From contig CM077163.1 in NCBI GenBank assembly GCA_039583875.1, forward strand, positions 109,501,213 through 109,565,212: a stretch of DNA of 64,000 nucleotides. Direction: 5' to 3'. This stretch comes from Platanthera guangdongensis (Eukaryota; Streptophyta; Magnoliopsida; Asparagales; Orchidaceae). The translations under genes and the position numbers were made by a program. The notes beneath the pieces are model-generated. The model had not been told where the DNA came from, searched no databases, and saw only the letters and a list, made by a program, of their open reading frames with translations. Numbering within the stretch: position 1 is the stretch's first letter; each line of letters opens with the position of its first letter. This document shows positions 35,002 to 44,700 of this stretch, piece after piece.

Positions 35002-36852
35002 TCACTTAGTAACCAGTCTTGTTTTGTTCTTTATAATCACTCCATGTTCATCCATCTTGTTCCTGAAGATCCACTTAGTTCCAATTATGTTATGGTCTTT
35101 TGGTTTAGGAACAAGCTCCCAGAATTTGCATCTCTTGAACTGATTCAGCTCCTCTTGCATTGCCTCAATCCAATGAGGGTCTAGGATGGCTTCTTCAAAT
35201 TTCTTTGGCTTAACCTGGGATAGAAAGCTGGAGTGGAGTACTGAACTTAGATTTCTGCTCCTTGTTTGTACCCCTTGACTTAGATCACCAATAATTTGAT
35301 TTGCTGGATGATCTTTTAGATGTCTATTAGCTGGAGGCAGCCTGGCTTCAGGTTGAACTCCTTCAGCTTCTTCAACTTGCTGCACTCCTTGGTCTTCTTC
35401 TACATCAGGTGCATCTAGTACTCCCCCTAGACAGCAGCCACTATCAACCACATGCTGACTTGCAATAGATCCTTCTTTAATAGTGAGCTTGTCCATCTTC
35501 TTAGTCACACCTGTGGAGCTGCAAATACTTGTAGACAATTCATTGTTAATGAGTCTAGCTTCATCAAATACTACATGTACTGATTCTTCTACAACTTGAG
35601 TAGTCAAGTTGTAGACCCTATAAGCCTTACTATTGTTGTTGTACCCAACAAAGATCCCCTCTTGGGATTTGGCAGCAAACTTGGTTAAGTAAGACTTACC
35701 ATTGTTAAGTATATAGAATTTACAACCAAAGATCCTGAAATAGGATAGGTTTGGTTTTCTGCCTTTCACAATCTCATAGGGGGTCTTATTGTGGCTTTTG
35801 GTGATAGTAGCCCTATTAATTACATGGCAAGCAGTGTTTACTGCCTCAGCCCAGAAATATTCAGGGAGAGATGTGTCACTTAATAGGGTTCTACCAGCCT
35901 CAATCAAGGTTCTATTTTTCCATTCAGCAATGCCATTTTGCTGAGGTGTTCTTGGTGAAGAAAATTCCTGAAATATCCCAAACTCTACACATAGCTTTGT
36001 CATACTATCAGACTGGAATTCAGTAACATGGTCACTTCGTATTTTGACCACTATACTGTCTAACTCATTCTGAATTTGTTTGACAAAACTATAGAAGATA
36101 CTAGGTGTTTCAGATTTCTGTTTAAGGAAGAACACCCAGGAAAACCTTGAGTAGTCATCTACAACTACAAATGTGTAGACCTTCCTACCTAGGCTGTGAA
36201 CTGGCATAGGACCAAAAAGATCCATATGCAAGAGGTATAAGCACCTCACAGCATCATTGTTTTCAATGCTATTAAAGATGGATCTAGTCTGCTTGCCCTT
36301 TTGACAAGCTGAACATATTCCATCTTTAATACACTTAACCTGAGGACCATTCCTCACTAACTCTTTGCTATAGATTTGGCCAATTGTCTTGTAATTAAGA
36401 TGGGCTAGCCTCTTGTGCCATTTGACACAATGAGAGACTTTCTCATCAGCTACAAGACACACTGGAGAAACATTGTTCTCACACATAATGTCTAGACAAT
36501 AGACATTTCTCTTCCTATAACCAGTCAGAATGATCTCTTGATCATTTGATCTCCTGATATGACAACCATCTTTGATAAATGAGATGTCATATCCTAAATC
36601 ACTCAGCTGACTTATACTAATAAGGTTGTGTTTCAAACCTTTAACATAAGCCACTTGAGTAATTGTTATAAGGTTGCTAGAAATGTTACCAAAACCTTTG
36701 ATGATTCCTTTTTCAGAACCACCAAAGGTGACTTTAGGACCATCCTTGATTGGTGTATAGTCCTTTAGCAATCCCCTAGTTCCAGTCATGTGCCTGGAAC
36801 ATCCACTGTCCAAGTACCATATTGGGGCATGGTCACTTGGACTCACCTGCAA
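35002..36852 (-). pseudogene. SireA protease and integrase (5' half of pol)
   Basis: A 616-codon open stretch in the same frame as gag, separated from it by one TAA at 36859. Residues 9-22: WYLDSGCSRHMTG, the aspartic protease site (DSG). About 140-185: integrase zinc motif HKRLAHLNYKTIG...CSACQKGKQ (HHCC). Integrase core: HMDLFGPM (Asp1), IRSDHVTEF (Asp2), TPQQNGIAEWKN (Glu), all catalytic residues present. Then GKPYE-like ATITKSHNKTPYEIVKGRKPNLSY and the copia linker NNELSTSICSS... to KKFEEAILDPHWIEAMQEEL, where RT begins. This is the best-preserved coding part of the window. Confidence 0.9.
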
Positions 36853-36861
36853 AACAGATTA
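36841..36861 (-). promoter_or_regulatory. SireA gag-pol border: stop codon and double splice-like signal
   Basis: The minus strand reads TAA (gag stop, 36861-36859), then TCTGTTTTGCAG (acceptor-like, ending 36847) and GTGAGT (donor-like) in direct contact. The frame is otherwise continuous from gag to protease. SireB has the same arrangement at 42556-42576; SireE keeps the TAA and acceptor at 63591-63606. Use in splicing is not shown. Confidence 0.5.
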
Positions 36862-38868
36862 GTTAACCTTAGAACCCAAAGAATTCTTGGGTCCTTGGTG
36901 CTGGTTAGTTTGTCTCTTAACAAAACTACCTGTAGTATTTTTCGCAGGCAGCTTGCTACTCACCTTGGCATTAGAATTATGCCAACAGTCTATGGCAAAG
37001 TGGCCTATCTTGCCACAGCACCAACACTCAAATCTGTTGTACCTTTGCTTAGGTACAACCCTGGCTGTTCTATCTACAGCAGGCTTGTTGAGTACTGGGG
37101 CTTTGCCCTTAGACTTGGACTTTGCAGTCCTAGCAGGTTGTGTAAACCCTAATCCAGTTTTACCCTTTTGATGTACAAATTCATCTATCAAAGGTAAAAT
37201 AGACTTTAGTTTAGAAAACCTTGCAACTATTTCTCTCTCCTTCTGAAGACTAATCTCCAGATTTCTGATTTGATCATTCTTGAATGTTATAGTCCCCATC
37301 TGAATAACAGTTATGTTCTTCAGCCTGGCTATTTCATTTAGTTTTTGATCAAGCAACTTATCAAAATCTGTTGCAGCCACTTTGAGATTAGCTATCTCCT
37401 TAGCCTGACTCTTGGTCAAGGATTTGCTTTTCTTCAAAGCTTGCAACACTACTCTATATTCATCAATTAATTGATGAATGTCTCCTTCAGATTCAGATTC
37501 ACTCTCATCACTTGATGTTGATGAATCTGATTCTGATGCAGTACTATAAATTGAACTAACTGAACAATTTTGTACCTGACTAGGTCAAGGCTGATCCTGG
37601 ATTTTGTCTCCTTCTGACAAGGCCATCAGTTCCTGACACTGATTGTCCTCTTGCTCATATATAGAGTTCATTAACTGTATGAACTCTTCTTCCTCTTCTT
37701 CCGCAAACAGTCCAATGTAAGCTTCAGCTTCTGAATCAGTTTCTGAAGAAGACATATCTGACAGACTTTTGTCCTTTTTAGCAACAAAGGACCTTTCCTT
37801 TTTTCCCTTGATTCGAGTCTTTTTCTTATCAGTTGACTCTTTCCTTTTCTCTGGACAGTCAACAACAACATGTCCTTGTTTGTTACAACAATAACAAACT
37901 ATCTTTGAAGATGTAGTTCTACTTGACTTGGGCTTTCTCCTGTCATTCTTTGATGACTTCTGTGAAGTGGATGGCTTAGACCTTCACTATTTCTTCTTTA
38001 GGAACTTCTGAAAATGTCTTGTGAAAGCTGCAAAGTCGTCATCACTCTCACTGCTTTCAGAATTCTTACTTTTTGACTCATTTGTCTCAGTCTCAGTAAC
38101 TTTTGGGGGAGGAGATGGAGACTTACTTTTATATTTCTTAGTGGCTTCTGTCTTGAATGCCACAGCTCTTTCTTTATGCTCAATTATTGTAGTCTTCTCT
38201 TCCTCTTTCCTAACCATTAGCTGCATTTCATAGGATAACAACTTTCCAAACAATGTTGGAGGAGGAATATCTGCTAACTTGGCCATTTCCCTTATGGCAC
38301 AAATCTTGGTATCCCAATCTTTAGTTAGGGATCTCAAGAACTTATCATTCAACTCATAATTGCTGAATTCTCTTCCATAGGACATTAGCTCATTAACTAT
38401 CCTATAGAATTTCTTATAGCACTAAGTTATGCTATCAGACCTTCCTTGTCTGAAGCTCTCATACTCTTGCTTTAATAATGACTTTTTGTTCTGTCTAACT
38501 TCTTTAGAACCCTCCATGTACACTATCAGAGTATCCCACATCTACTTTGATGTTTTACAGTGTATCAAGTTCTTAAATGTAGCATCATCTATTGCACTTA
38601 CTATTATATTTTGGGCCCTTTTGTCCATGGTGGCCAGAATAATCTCATCCTTGGTCATTTCAGAAAAGTCCTTAGGACTTCTCTGATTTGCATCCAGGAC
38701 TGAAACTTTCATAGGCACATATGGCCCTTCTTTGACTGTGATATAGATTCTAGGGTCAGAGTCTTCTATAAATAGCCTAACCCTTTCTTTCTAGATGCCA
38801 AAAATCTCCTTTCTGCAAATTGGCAACTTCATGGATCCAAGTTCTTTGTGATTCTCTGTTGAACCCAT
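36859..38868 (-). pseudogene. SireA gag
   Basis: Starts MGSTENHKELGS at 38868 (homologous to the SireB start at 44610). Order: gag domain with ILATMDKRAQNII, MWDTLIVYMEGS and LPPPTLFGKL-like IPPPTLFGKLLSYEMQ; basic/acidic linker (KSPSPPP, SESDDDFAAF); first zinc knuckle CYCCNKQGHVVVDC near 37880; Glu-rich segment; coiled coil QALKKSKSLTKSQAKEI to LQKEREIVA (37450-37200); second zinc knuckle CWCCGKIGHFAIDC near 37000. Stops are seen near 38790, 38540, 38422 and 37988 (two adjacent). Two knuckles and a coiled-coil extension are typical of Sirevirus Gag. A likely frame disturbance lies near 37600. Confidence 0.85.
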
Positions 38869-38955
38869 TTTCTTGATTTTCTTGATTCTGTACTTGATTA
38901 TACTGAATCTGCCAATAGGATCTACTCAGACAGTTATTTCCTTTTTGAGTAACCT

Positions 38956-38968
38956 GGCTCTGATACCA
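38956..38968 (-). other. SireA primer-binding site
   Basis: The + strand reads GGCTCTGATACCA, a perfect complement of TGGTATCAGAGCC (initiator-Met tRNA 3' end), two bases from the 5' LTR. Confidence 0.93.
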
Positions 38969-39836
38969 CTTGAAAGAAATTGTACCTAATCACCTAGAGG
39001 GGGGGGGGTGAATAGGTGACTTTAATCTTTTTAAATTTTTAGGCAGACTTAATCACAGCAGGGTGAATGAATCACAGCATTCACAGATCTTTGCACAACA
39101 TTCACAGAATCAGTCACCCACACAGAGTACACACAGTTTTATAGTGGTTCCCTAAGGTCTGGGTACATCCACTTTCCCCCTTCGCCTATCTAGTACTGTA
39201 CTAGATTCGGCCAAACTCCTCCACTATTCCTCAGATCCTCAGATCTTACACTCAGAACCCCAACCAGGTTCCTACAGCTCAGAGTGATCCCACTCCTACA
39301 ACTCAGGCTCAACAGCACTACCACTCAGTCTTCATAAAGACCTACACTCAGCCATAAGGCCTACACTCAGAGAAATGAATCTCCTACACTCAGGCACACA
39401 GGCCCTACCACTCAGTCTTTATAATTTCAGGCTTACAACTCAGATCCCTAAGGATCCTACAAGAAATTAAGAATACAATGTATATAACCTGAACTCAGAA
39501 TAAGAGAGAAGAGTTGACAGGTTTCTTGATGAGTTCTTTGAAGAACTCTGCTGAGATCAACCTCCCTTGGCTTCCTTCAAAGCTTCTTGAATGTAGAACA
39601 TAGTAGGGCTGATTCTCTATGTAGCTGATCTTCAATCACTGCAACTTAAGATTCAGATCTCAATCTGAAACCTTCTTCACATCCTGGTTCAACAGCTATC
39701 TTCTTGGAAGGAGCTCTCTCTCTCTCCAACTTCTTAGATCTTCACTTGAAGGTCTTCTTCTAGTTGTGTTGTACTTCAATGATTCCTTGATCACCTCTTA
39801 TTGTTAATCATCTTCTTCTGTTGATAGAGTAAGCCT

Positions 39837-39843
39837 TTATATA
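39837..39843 (-). promoter_or_regulatory. SireA 5' LTR TATA box
   Basis: Sense AGCTTATATAAAGGCTTACTC, about 160 bases downstream of the last palindrome of the array. The equivalent box in the 3' LTR is at 28957-28963. Confidence 0.75.
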
Positions 39844-40000
39844 AGCTTTCTTCATGGTGACCGGCTGATCCGGTCCCTAACAGCTTTCTGACATCTCTGA
39901 CAGTTGCAGTAGACCGGCTGGAATTGCAGCTGTCATGTCATCCAGTCACTTCTTGAATTTTCTGTAACTATCTGAAAGTGTTGGGACAGTCTGTCTTTAA

Positions 40001-40796
40001 GTGTCGACACTGATAGACTAAGTGTCGACACAAGTAGACTAAGTGTCGACACTAGCCTTCATGGTGTCGACACAACTCCTTGTGTTGTAGAATTTACTTC
40101 TCGACACAGCTTCTTCAACATGTGTCGACACTGATATTGTGTGTCGACACAAGTCCTTGATCTTTAGTACTTTGTTGATTTCTTGTAAATGTCGACACAA
40201 CTCCTTTGTGTCGACACATCTTCTTGTGTTGAACTTGTTAAGTGTCGACATATCTTCTTTGTGTCGACACATGCCTTCTATGTTGAACCTTTTCCTGAGT
40301 GTCGACACATCTCCTTTGTGTCGACACTTGTACTTAGATTTTATTGCAATTTGCTGAGTGTCGACACAGCCTCCTAGTGTTGACACTTTCTTCATGTGTT
40401 GAGACTTTTGTTGTGTGTCGACACATTCTTCATTATGTCGACACATTCTTCTTGTGTTGAGACTTTGGCTGAGTGTCGACACATCTCCTTTGTGTCGACA
40501 CTTGTACTTAAACTTTGTTGAAGTTTTGCTGAGTGTCGACACAACCTCCAAGTGTCGACACTTTTGATGTCGACAAAGTTCTGCTGGGTGTCGACACTGC
40601 TTCTAAGTGTCGACACAGCTTCTCCTGACATTTCTTCATTGTGTGTCGACACAGCCTGTATGTGTCGACACTTTCCTTCTGGTGTCGACTCTGCATCCCT
40701 GGTGTCGACACAATTACTCCAAGTGTCGACACTGCTTCTCTGGGTGTCGACACAAGTCTTCTTAAGTGTCGACACTTTTCTTCTGGGTGTCGACAC
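40001..40796. repeat. GTGTCGACAC palindrome array, SireA 5' LTR U3
   Basis: About 32 sites in 796 bases. Starts at 40242/40261, 40299/40318, 40358/40377, 40415/40435, 40473/40492, 40533/40552, 40588/40607 and 40643/40662 show pairs 19-20 bases apart recurring every 55-60 bases. Each site is a perfect 10-bp palindrome centred on TCGA, with mostly single-base variants. The T-rich spacers between pairs are less conserved than the palindromes. Confidence 0.97.
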
Positions 40797-40941
40797 ATGG
40801 ACTTAGAATCTTTTAAGCTTTCCCTGCAATTACTTAACCTGCACAAGGTAACTCAAAATACATCAAATACATATTGATGTATATCATTGAGTAGGGTGAG
40901 GCTTCTTCAAATCAGGTACATTTATTCCAATGTACCCAACA

Positions 40942-40946
40942 GAAAC
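40942..40946. repeat. SireA target-site duplication, right copy (GAAAC)
   Basis: Matches 28080-28084 exactly. Confidence 0.96.
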
Positions 40947-42570
40947 CAGAGTAAAGAACTGTGCTCAGAATCCTGCTTCTTCTTTGCACTCCTTGACTTG
41001 GATCACTTATTATCTGATTGGCTAGATCCTTTAAGTGTCTATTAGCTGGAGGTAGTCTATCTTCAGATTGTACACCTCCAGCCTCTTCATTTAGATGCAC
41101 CTCTTGGTCTTCTTCTACATCTAGAGAGTCTTGTACTCCCCCTGGACAGCAGCCACCATTTTCCACTTGATGAGTTGTAGTAGAATCTTCTGTATTGGTA
41201 AGCTTGTCCATTCTCTCTTTTATACCTGTAAAACTGTAAACACTACTTGGCAATTCACAGTTAATGAGTCTTATTTTATCAAAAACTACATGTACAGACT
41301 CTTCTACAACTTGAGTAACCAAGTTGTAAATCCTATAAGCCTTACTATTGTTGCTTTACCCAACAAAGATCCCCTCTTGGGATTTGACAACAAACTTAGT
41401 TAGATAAGACTTGCCATTGTTAAGTATATAACACTTGTAACCAAAGATCCTGAAATAGGATAAATTTGCTTTTCTGCCCTTCACAATCTTATAGGGAGTC
41501 TTTTTGTGGCACTTGGTGATAGTAGCCCTATTGATCACATGACATGCAGTGTTTACAGCCTCAGCCCAGAAATATTCTTGGAGAGAAGTGTCACTCAATA
41601 GAGTTCTACCAGCCTCTATCAATGTTCTATTCTTCCTTTCAGTAATACCATTTTGCTGTTGTGTTCTTGGTGAGGAAAATTCCTGAAAAATCACAAATTC
41701 TTCACATAGTCTTAACATACTTTCAGACTGAAATTCAGAACAATGGACACTTCTGATTTTGACCACTGTACTGTCCAACTCATTCTAAATTTGTTTAACA
41801 AAACTATATAAGATACTTGGGGTTTCAGATTTTTGCCTTAGGAAGAACACCCAGGAATATCTAGAATACTCATCTACTACCACAAATGTGTAGACCTTCC
41901 TACCTAGACTATGAACTGGCATAGAACCAAATTGATCCATATGCAAGAGATATAGACACCTCACTGAATCCTTGTTTTCAAGGCTATGAAAGGTGGATTT
42001 GGTCTGCTTGCCTTTTTGACAAGCTGAGCATATCCCATCCTTTATATACTTAACTTGAGGACTATTTCTCACTAACTCTTTGCTAAAGAGTTGGTCAATA
42101 GTCTTGTAGTTAAGATGGGTCAGCCTCTTGTGCCATTTAACACAATGTGATACTCTCTCATCATCTACAAGACAAATAGGAGAAACATTGTTCTCATACA
42201 CAAAGTCAAGACAATAAACATTCCTCTTCCTATATCCTGTCAAAATGATCTTTTGATCATTTGACCTTTTGATATGACAACCATTCTTGACAAATGAGAT
42301 GTCATATCCTAAATAACTCAGCTGACTTATGCTAATGAGGTTATGTTTCAAACCCTTCACATAGGCCACTTGAGTGATAGTAATCTCGTTACTAGAAATG
42401 CTACCAAAGCCTTTGATGATTACTTTTTCTGAACCACCAAAGGTAACTTTAGGGTCATCCTTGATAGGTGTGTAGTCCTTCAGCAAACCCCTTGTTCCAG
42501 TCATGTGCTTGGAACATCCACTGTCCAAGTACCATATTGGGGCATGACAACTTGGACTCACCTGCAACAC
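40947..42570 (-). pseudogene. SireB protease and integrase, cut by SireA
   Basis: Starts after the gag TAA (42576-42574). WYLDSGCSKHMTG protease site; integrase zinc motif HKRLTHLNYKTID...CSACQKGKQ; core HMDQFGSM (Asp1 kept), then IRSVHCSEF where IRSDH is normal, so the second catalytic Asp is Val; TQQQNGITERKN (Glu kept). Stops at about 41785 (TAG for Gln in VKQIQNE) and 41356. The frame runs on to LSTVLYSGF, where SireA interrupts it; the RT half resumes at 28079. The Asp-to-Val change would inactivate integrase independently of the insertion. Confidence 0.88.
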
Positions 42571-42576
42571 AGATTA
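42556..42576 (-). promoter_or_regulatory. SireB gag-pol border: stop codon and double splice-like signal
   Basis: The minus strand reads TAA, TCTGTGTTGCAG and GTGAGT in direct succession, as in SireA. Confidence 0.5.
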
Positions 42577-44610
42577 CTTAACCTTAGAACCCAAATAACT
42601 TTTGGGTCATTGGTGCATGTTAGTCTGTACTTTAACAAATCTACCTGTAGCTCTTCTAGCAGGCAGATTGCTACTCTCCTTGACACTAGAATTGTGCCAA
42701 CAATCTAAGGCAAAGTGGCCTACCTTGCCACAACACCAGCACTCAAACCTGTTGTACCTTTGTTTAGGTACTAACCTGGCTGAATTATCTACAGTAAGCT
42801 TCTTGTTTTGTGCTGGGGCTTTGCCTTTAGATTTGGACTTTGTAGTTCATGCAGTTTTCTTAAATCTCAATCCAGCTTTACCCTTTTGAGGCACAAACTC
42901 ATCAATCAAGGGTAATATATATTTAGGTTTAGAAAAACTAGCTACTATCTCTTTCTCTTTCTGAAGTCTAACCTCCAGATTTCTAATCTGATCATTCTTG
43001 AATGTGATAGTACCCATCTGAATAACTGTAATATTTTTCAGTCTAGCTATCTCATTCAGTTTTTGATCTAGCAACTTCTCAGAATCTACTGCAGCCAACT
43101 TAAGATCTGCAATTTCCTTAGCCTGAGATTTGGCCAAGTTTTTTATCTTCTTAAGTGCATGTATCAAGTCCCTATATTCATCAATTAACTGATGAATATC
43201 TCCTTCAGATTCAGACCCACCCACATCATTTGATGCTGATGTATCTGACTCTGTCTCAGTACTATAAATTGAACTAGAAGAACAACTTTGTACCTCACTT
43301 GGTCTAGGCTGATCCTGGATCTTGTCTCCTTAAGATATAGTCATCAGTCCCTTGCACTGATGGTCTTCATGCTAATAAATTGAGTTCATTAGCTGAATGA
43401 ACTCATCTTCTTCCTCTTCAACAAATAATCCAATGTAGGCTTCAGCTTCTGATTCTGTTTCTGAAGATGACTGGTCTGTCAGACTTGTCTTTCTGAGCAA
43501 TAAAGGACTTTCCTTTTTGCTCTTAAACTGAGTCTTCTTTTTGTCAGCTGACTCCTTCCTCTTTTCAAGACAGTCAGTCACTACATGTCCCTGTCTATTG
43601 CAGCAATAACACACAATCTTTGAAGATGTACCTTTGTTTGGCTTGGACCTGCTTCTGTCATTCCTGGATGACTTTCTCTTCTGATAGTAGTCATCTTTTG
43701 GCTGAGAAGTGGAAGACTTAGATCTCCACTGCCTCTTCTTTAGAAATATTTGAAAGTGCCTAGTAAAAGCAGCAAAGTCTTCATCACTTTCACTGCTATC
43801 AGAACTCTTGCTATTTGAATTATCTGTGACAGCCTCAGCAATTATTTTAGGTGGAGATGGAGACTTGCTTCTATACTTCTTAGTGGCTTCAGTCTTGAAG
43901 GCCACAGACTTTTCCTTGTGCTCCACTCTAGTATTCTTCTCTTCCTCCTTTCTAGCCATTAACTGCATGTCATAAGATAGCAGTTTTCCAAACAAAGTTG
44001 GAGGAGGTATATCAACAAGTTTGGCCACTTCCCTAATGACACAAATCTTGGTGTCCCAGTGCTTAGTCAGGGATCTTAAGAAATTGTCATTCAGCTCATA
44101 GTTACTAAAGTCTCTTCCATAGGACATCAACTCATTAACTATCATATAGAACTTCTTGTAACATTCTGTAATGCTATCAGACTTTCCTTGTCTGAATCTT
44201 TCATATTCCTGATTTAACATTGACTTCCTATCTTGTCTTACTTCCTCTGATCCCTCCATATAGACTATTAATGTGTCCCACATTTCTTTAGAGATTTTAC
44301 AATGAATTAAGTTCTGAAATGTTGAATCATCAATGACACTAACAATGATATTATGGGCTCTCTTGTCCATAGTGGCCAGTATGATTTCATCTTTAGTCAT
44401 TTCAGAAAAGTCCTTGGGAGTTTTCTGATTTGCATCCAGAATGGATATCTTCATTGGCACATGTGGGCCTTCTTTGACTGTAATATATATCCTTGGGTCA
44501 GAAGCTTCCATAAAGAGTCTGACCCTCTCTTTCCATATCCCAAATATCTCTTTTCTACATATTGACTATTTCATTGACCCCACCTCTTTGTGATTCTCAC
44601 TGGAACCCAT
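42574..44610 (-). pseudogene. SireB gag
   Basis: Starts MGSSENHKEVGS at 44610, with a TAG at codon 15 and then a 379-codon open part (44511-43372). Gag domain: ILATMDKRAHNIIV, MWDTLIVYMEGSEEV, IPPPTLFGKLLSYDMQ. Then Lys/Ser-rich linker, first zinc knuckle CYCCNRQGHVVTDC, acidic segment EEEEDEFIQLMNSIY, a stop where Glu is expected (43372), a coiled coil (HALKKIKNLAKSQAKEIADLK to LQKEKEIVA) and a second knuckle CWCCGKVGHFALDC near 42730. A stop or frame change lies near 42847. It ends at the TAA shared with SireA. Apart from about four lesions it is well preserved. Confidence 0.86.
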
Positions 44611-44686
44611 TTTCTTGATTCTTGTTTGTTTTGAATCTGCCTACAGGATCTTACTCAGACTTTTAAGTCCCTTTTTGAGAAACCTC

Positions 44687-44698
44687 GCTTTGATACCA
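44687..44698 (-). other. SireB primer-binding site
   Basis: GCTTTGATACCA on the + strand: one mismatch to the PBS complement (T for C), two bases from the LTR. Confidence 0.88.
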
Positions 44699-44700
44699 CT

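Larger units (their letters stand above)
28085..40941 (-). mobile_element. SireA: Sirevirus (Ty1/copia) inserted in SireB pol
   Basis: A full-length element of 12,857 bases with both LTRs, PBS, polypurine tract and a perfect GAAAC duplication. Order on the minus strand: 5' LTR (40941-38971), PBS, gag, protease-integrase-RT-RNase H, palindrome spacer, extra 3' ORF, polypurine tract, 3' LTR (30061-28085). It is related to SireB throughout but is a different subfamily, with different LTR ends and clearly diverged proteins. Internal stops in gag, pol and the extra ORF mean it is not autonomous now. It is the youngest layer of the nest. Confidence 0.96.
38971..40941 (-). mobile_element. SireA 5' LTR
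   Basis: 1971 bases. Minus-strand order: TGTTGGGTACATT (start, 40941), palindrome array in U3 (40796-40001), ACCGG/CCGGT inverted repeat (39860-39874), TATA box (39843-39837, sense TATATAAAGG), long R/U5 with short Thr-Gln-type 'cctacactcag' repeats (39420-39230), poly-C tract (38999-39008 as G on +) and end ...CTTTCA at 38971 beside the PBS. Confidence 0.95.

Noticed and set aside
38956..38968. Match to initiator-Met tRNA
   Set aside because: Only the 3' end complement is present; it is a primer-binding site, not a tRNA gene.
40001..40796. CRISPR-like array of short palindromic repeats
   Set aside because: Repeats are 10 bp, degenerate, with spacers of 9-40 bp inside a plant LTR; no cas genes. 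Not a CRISPR.
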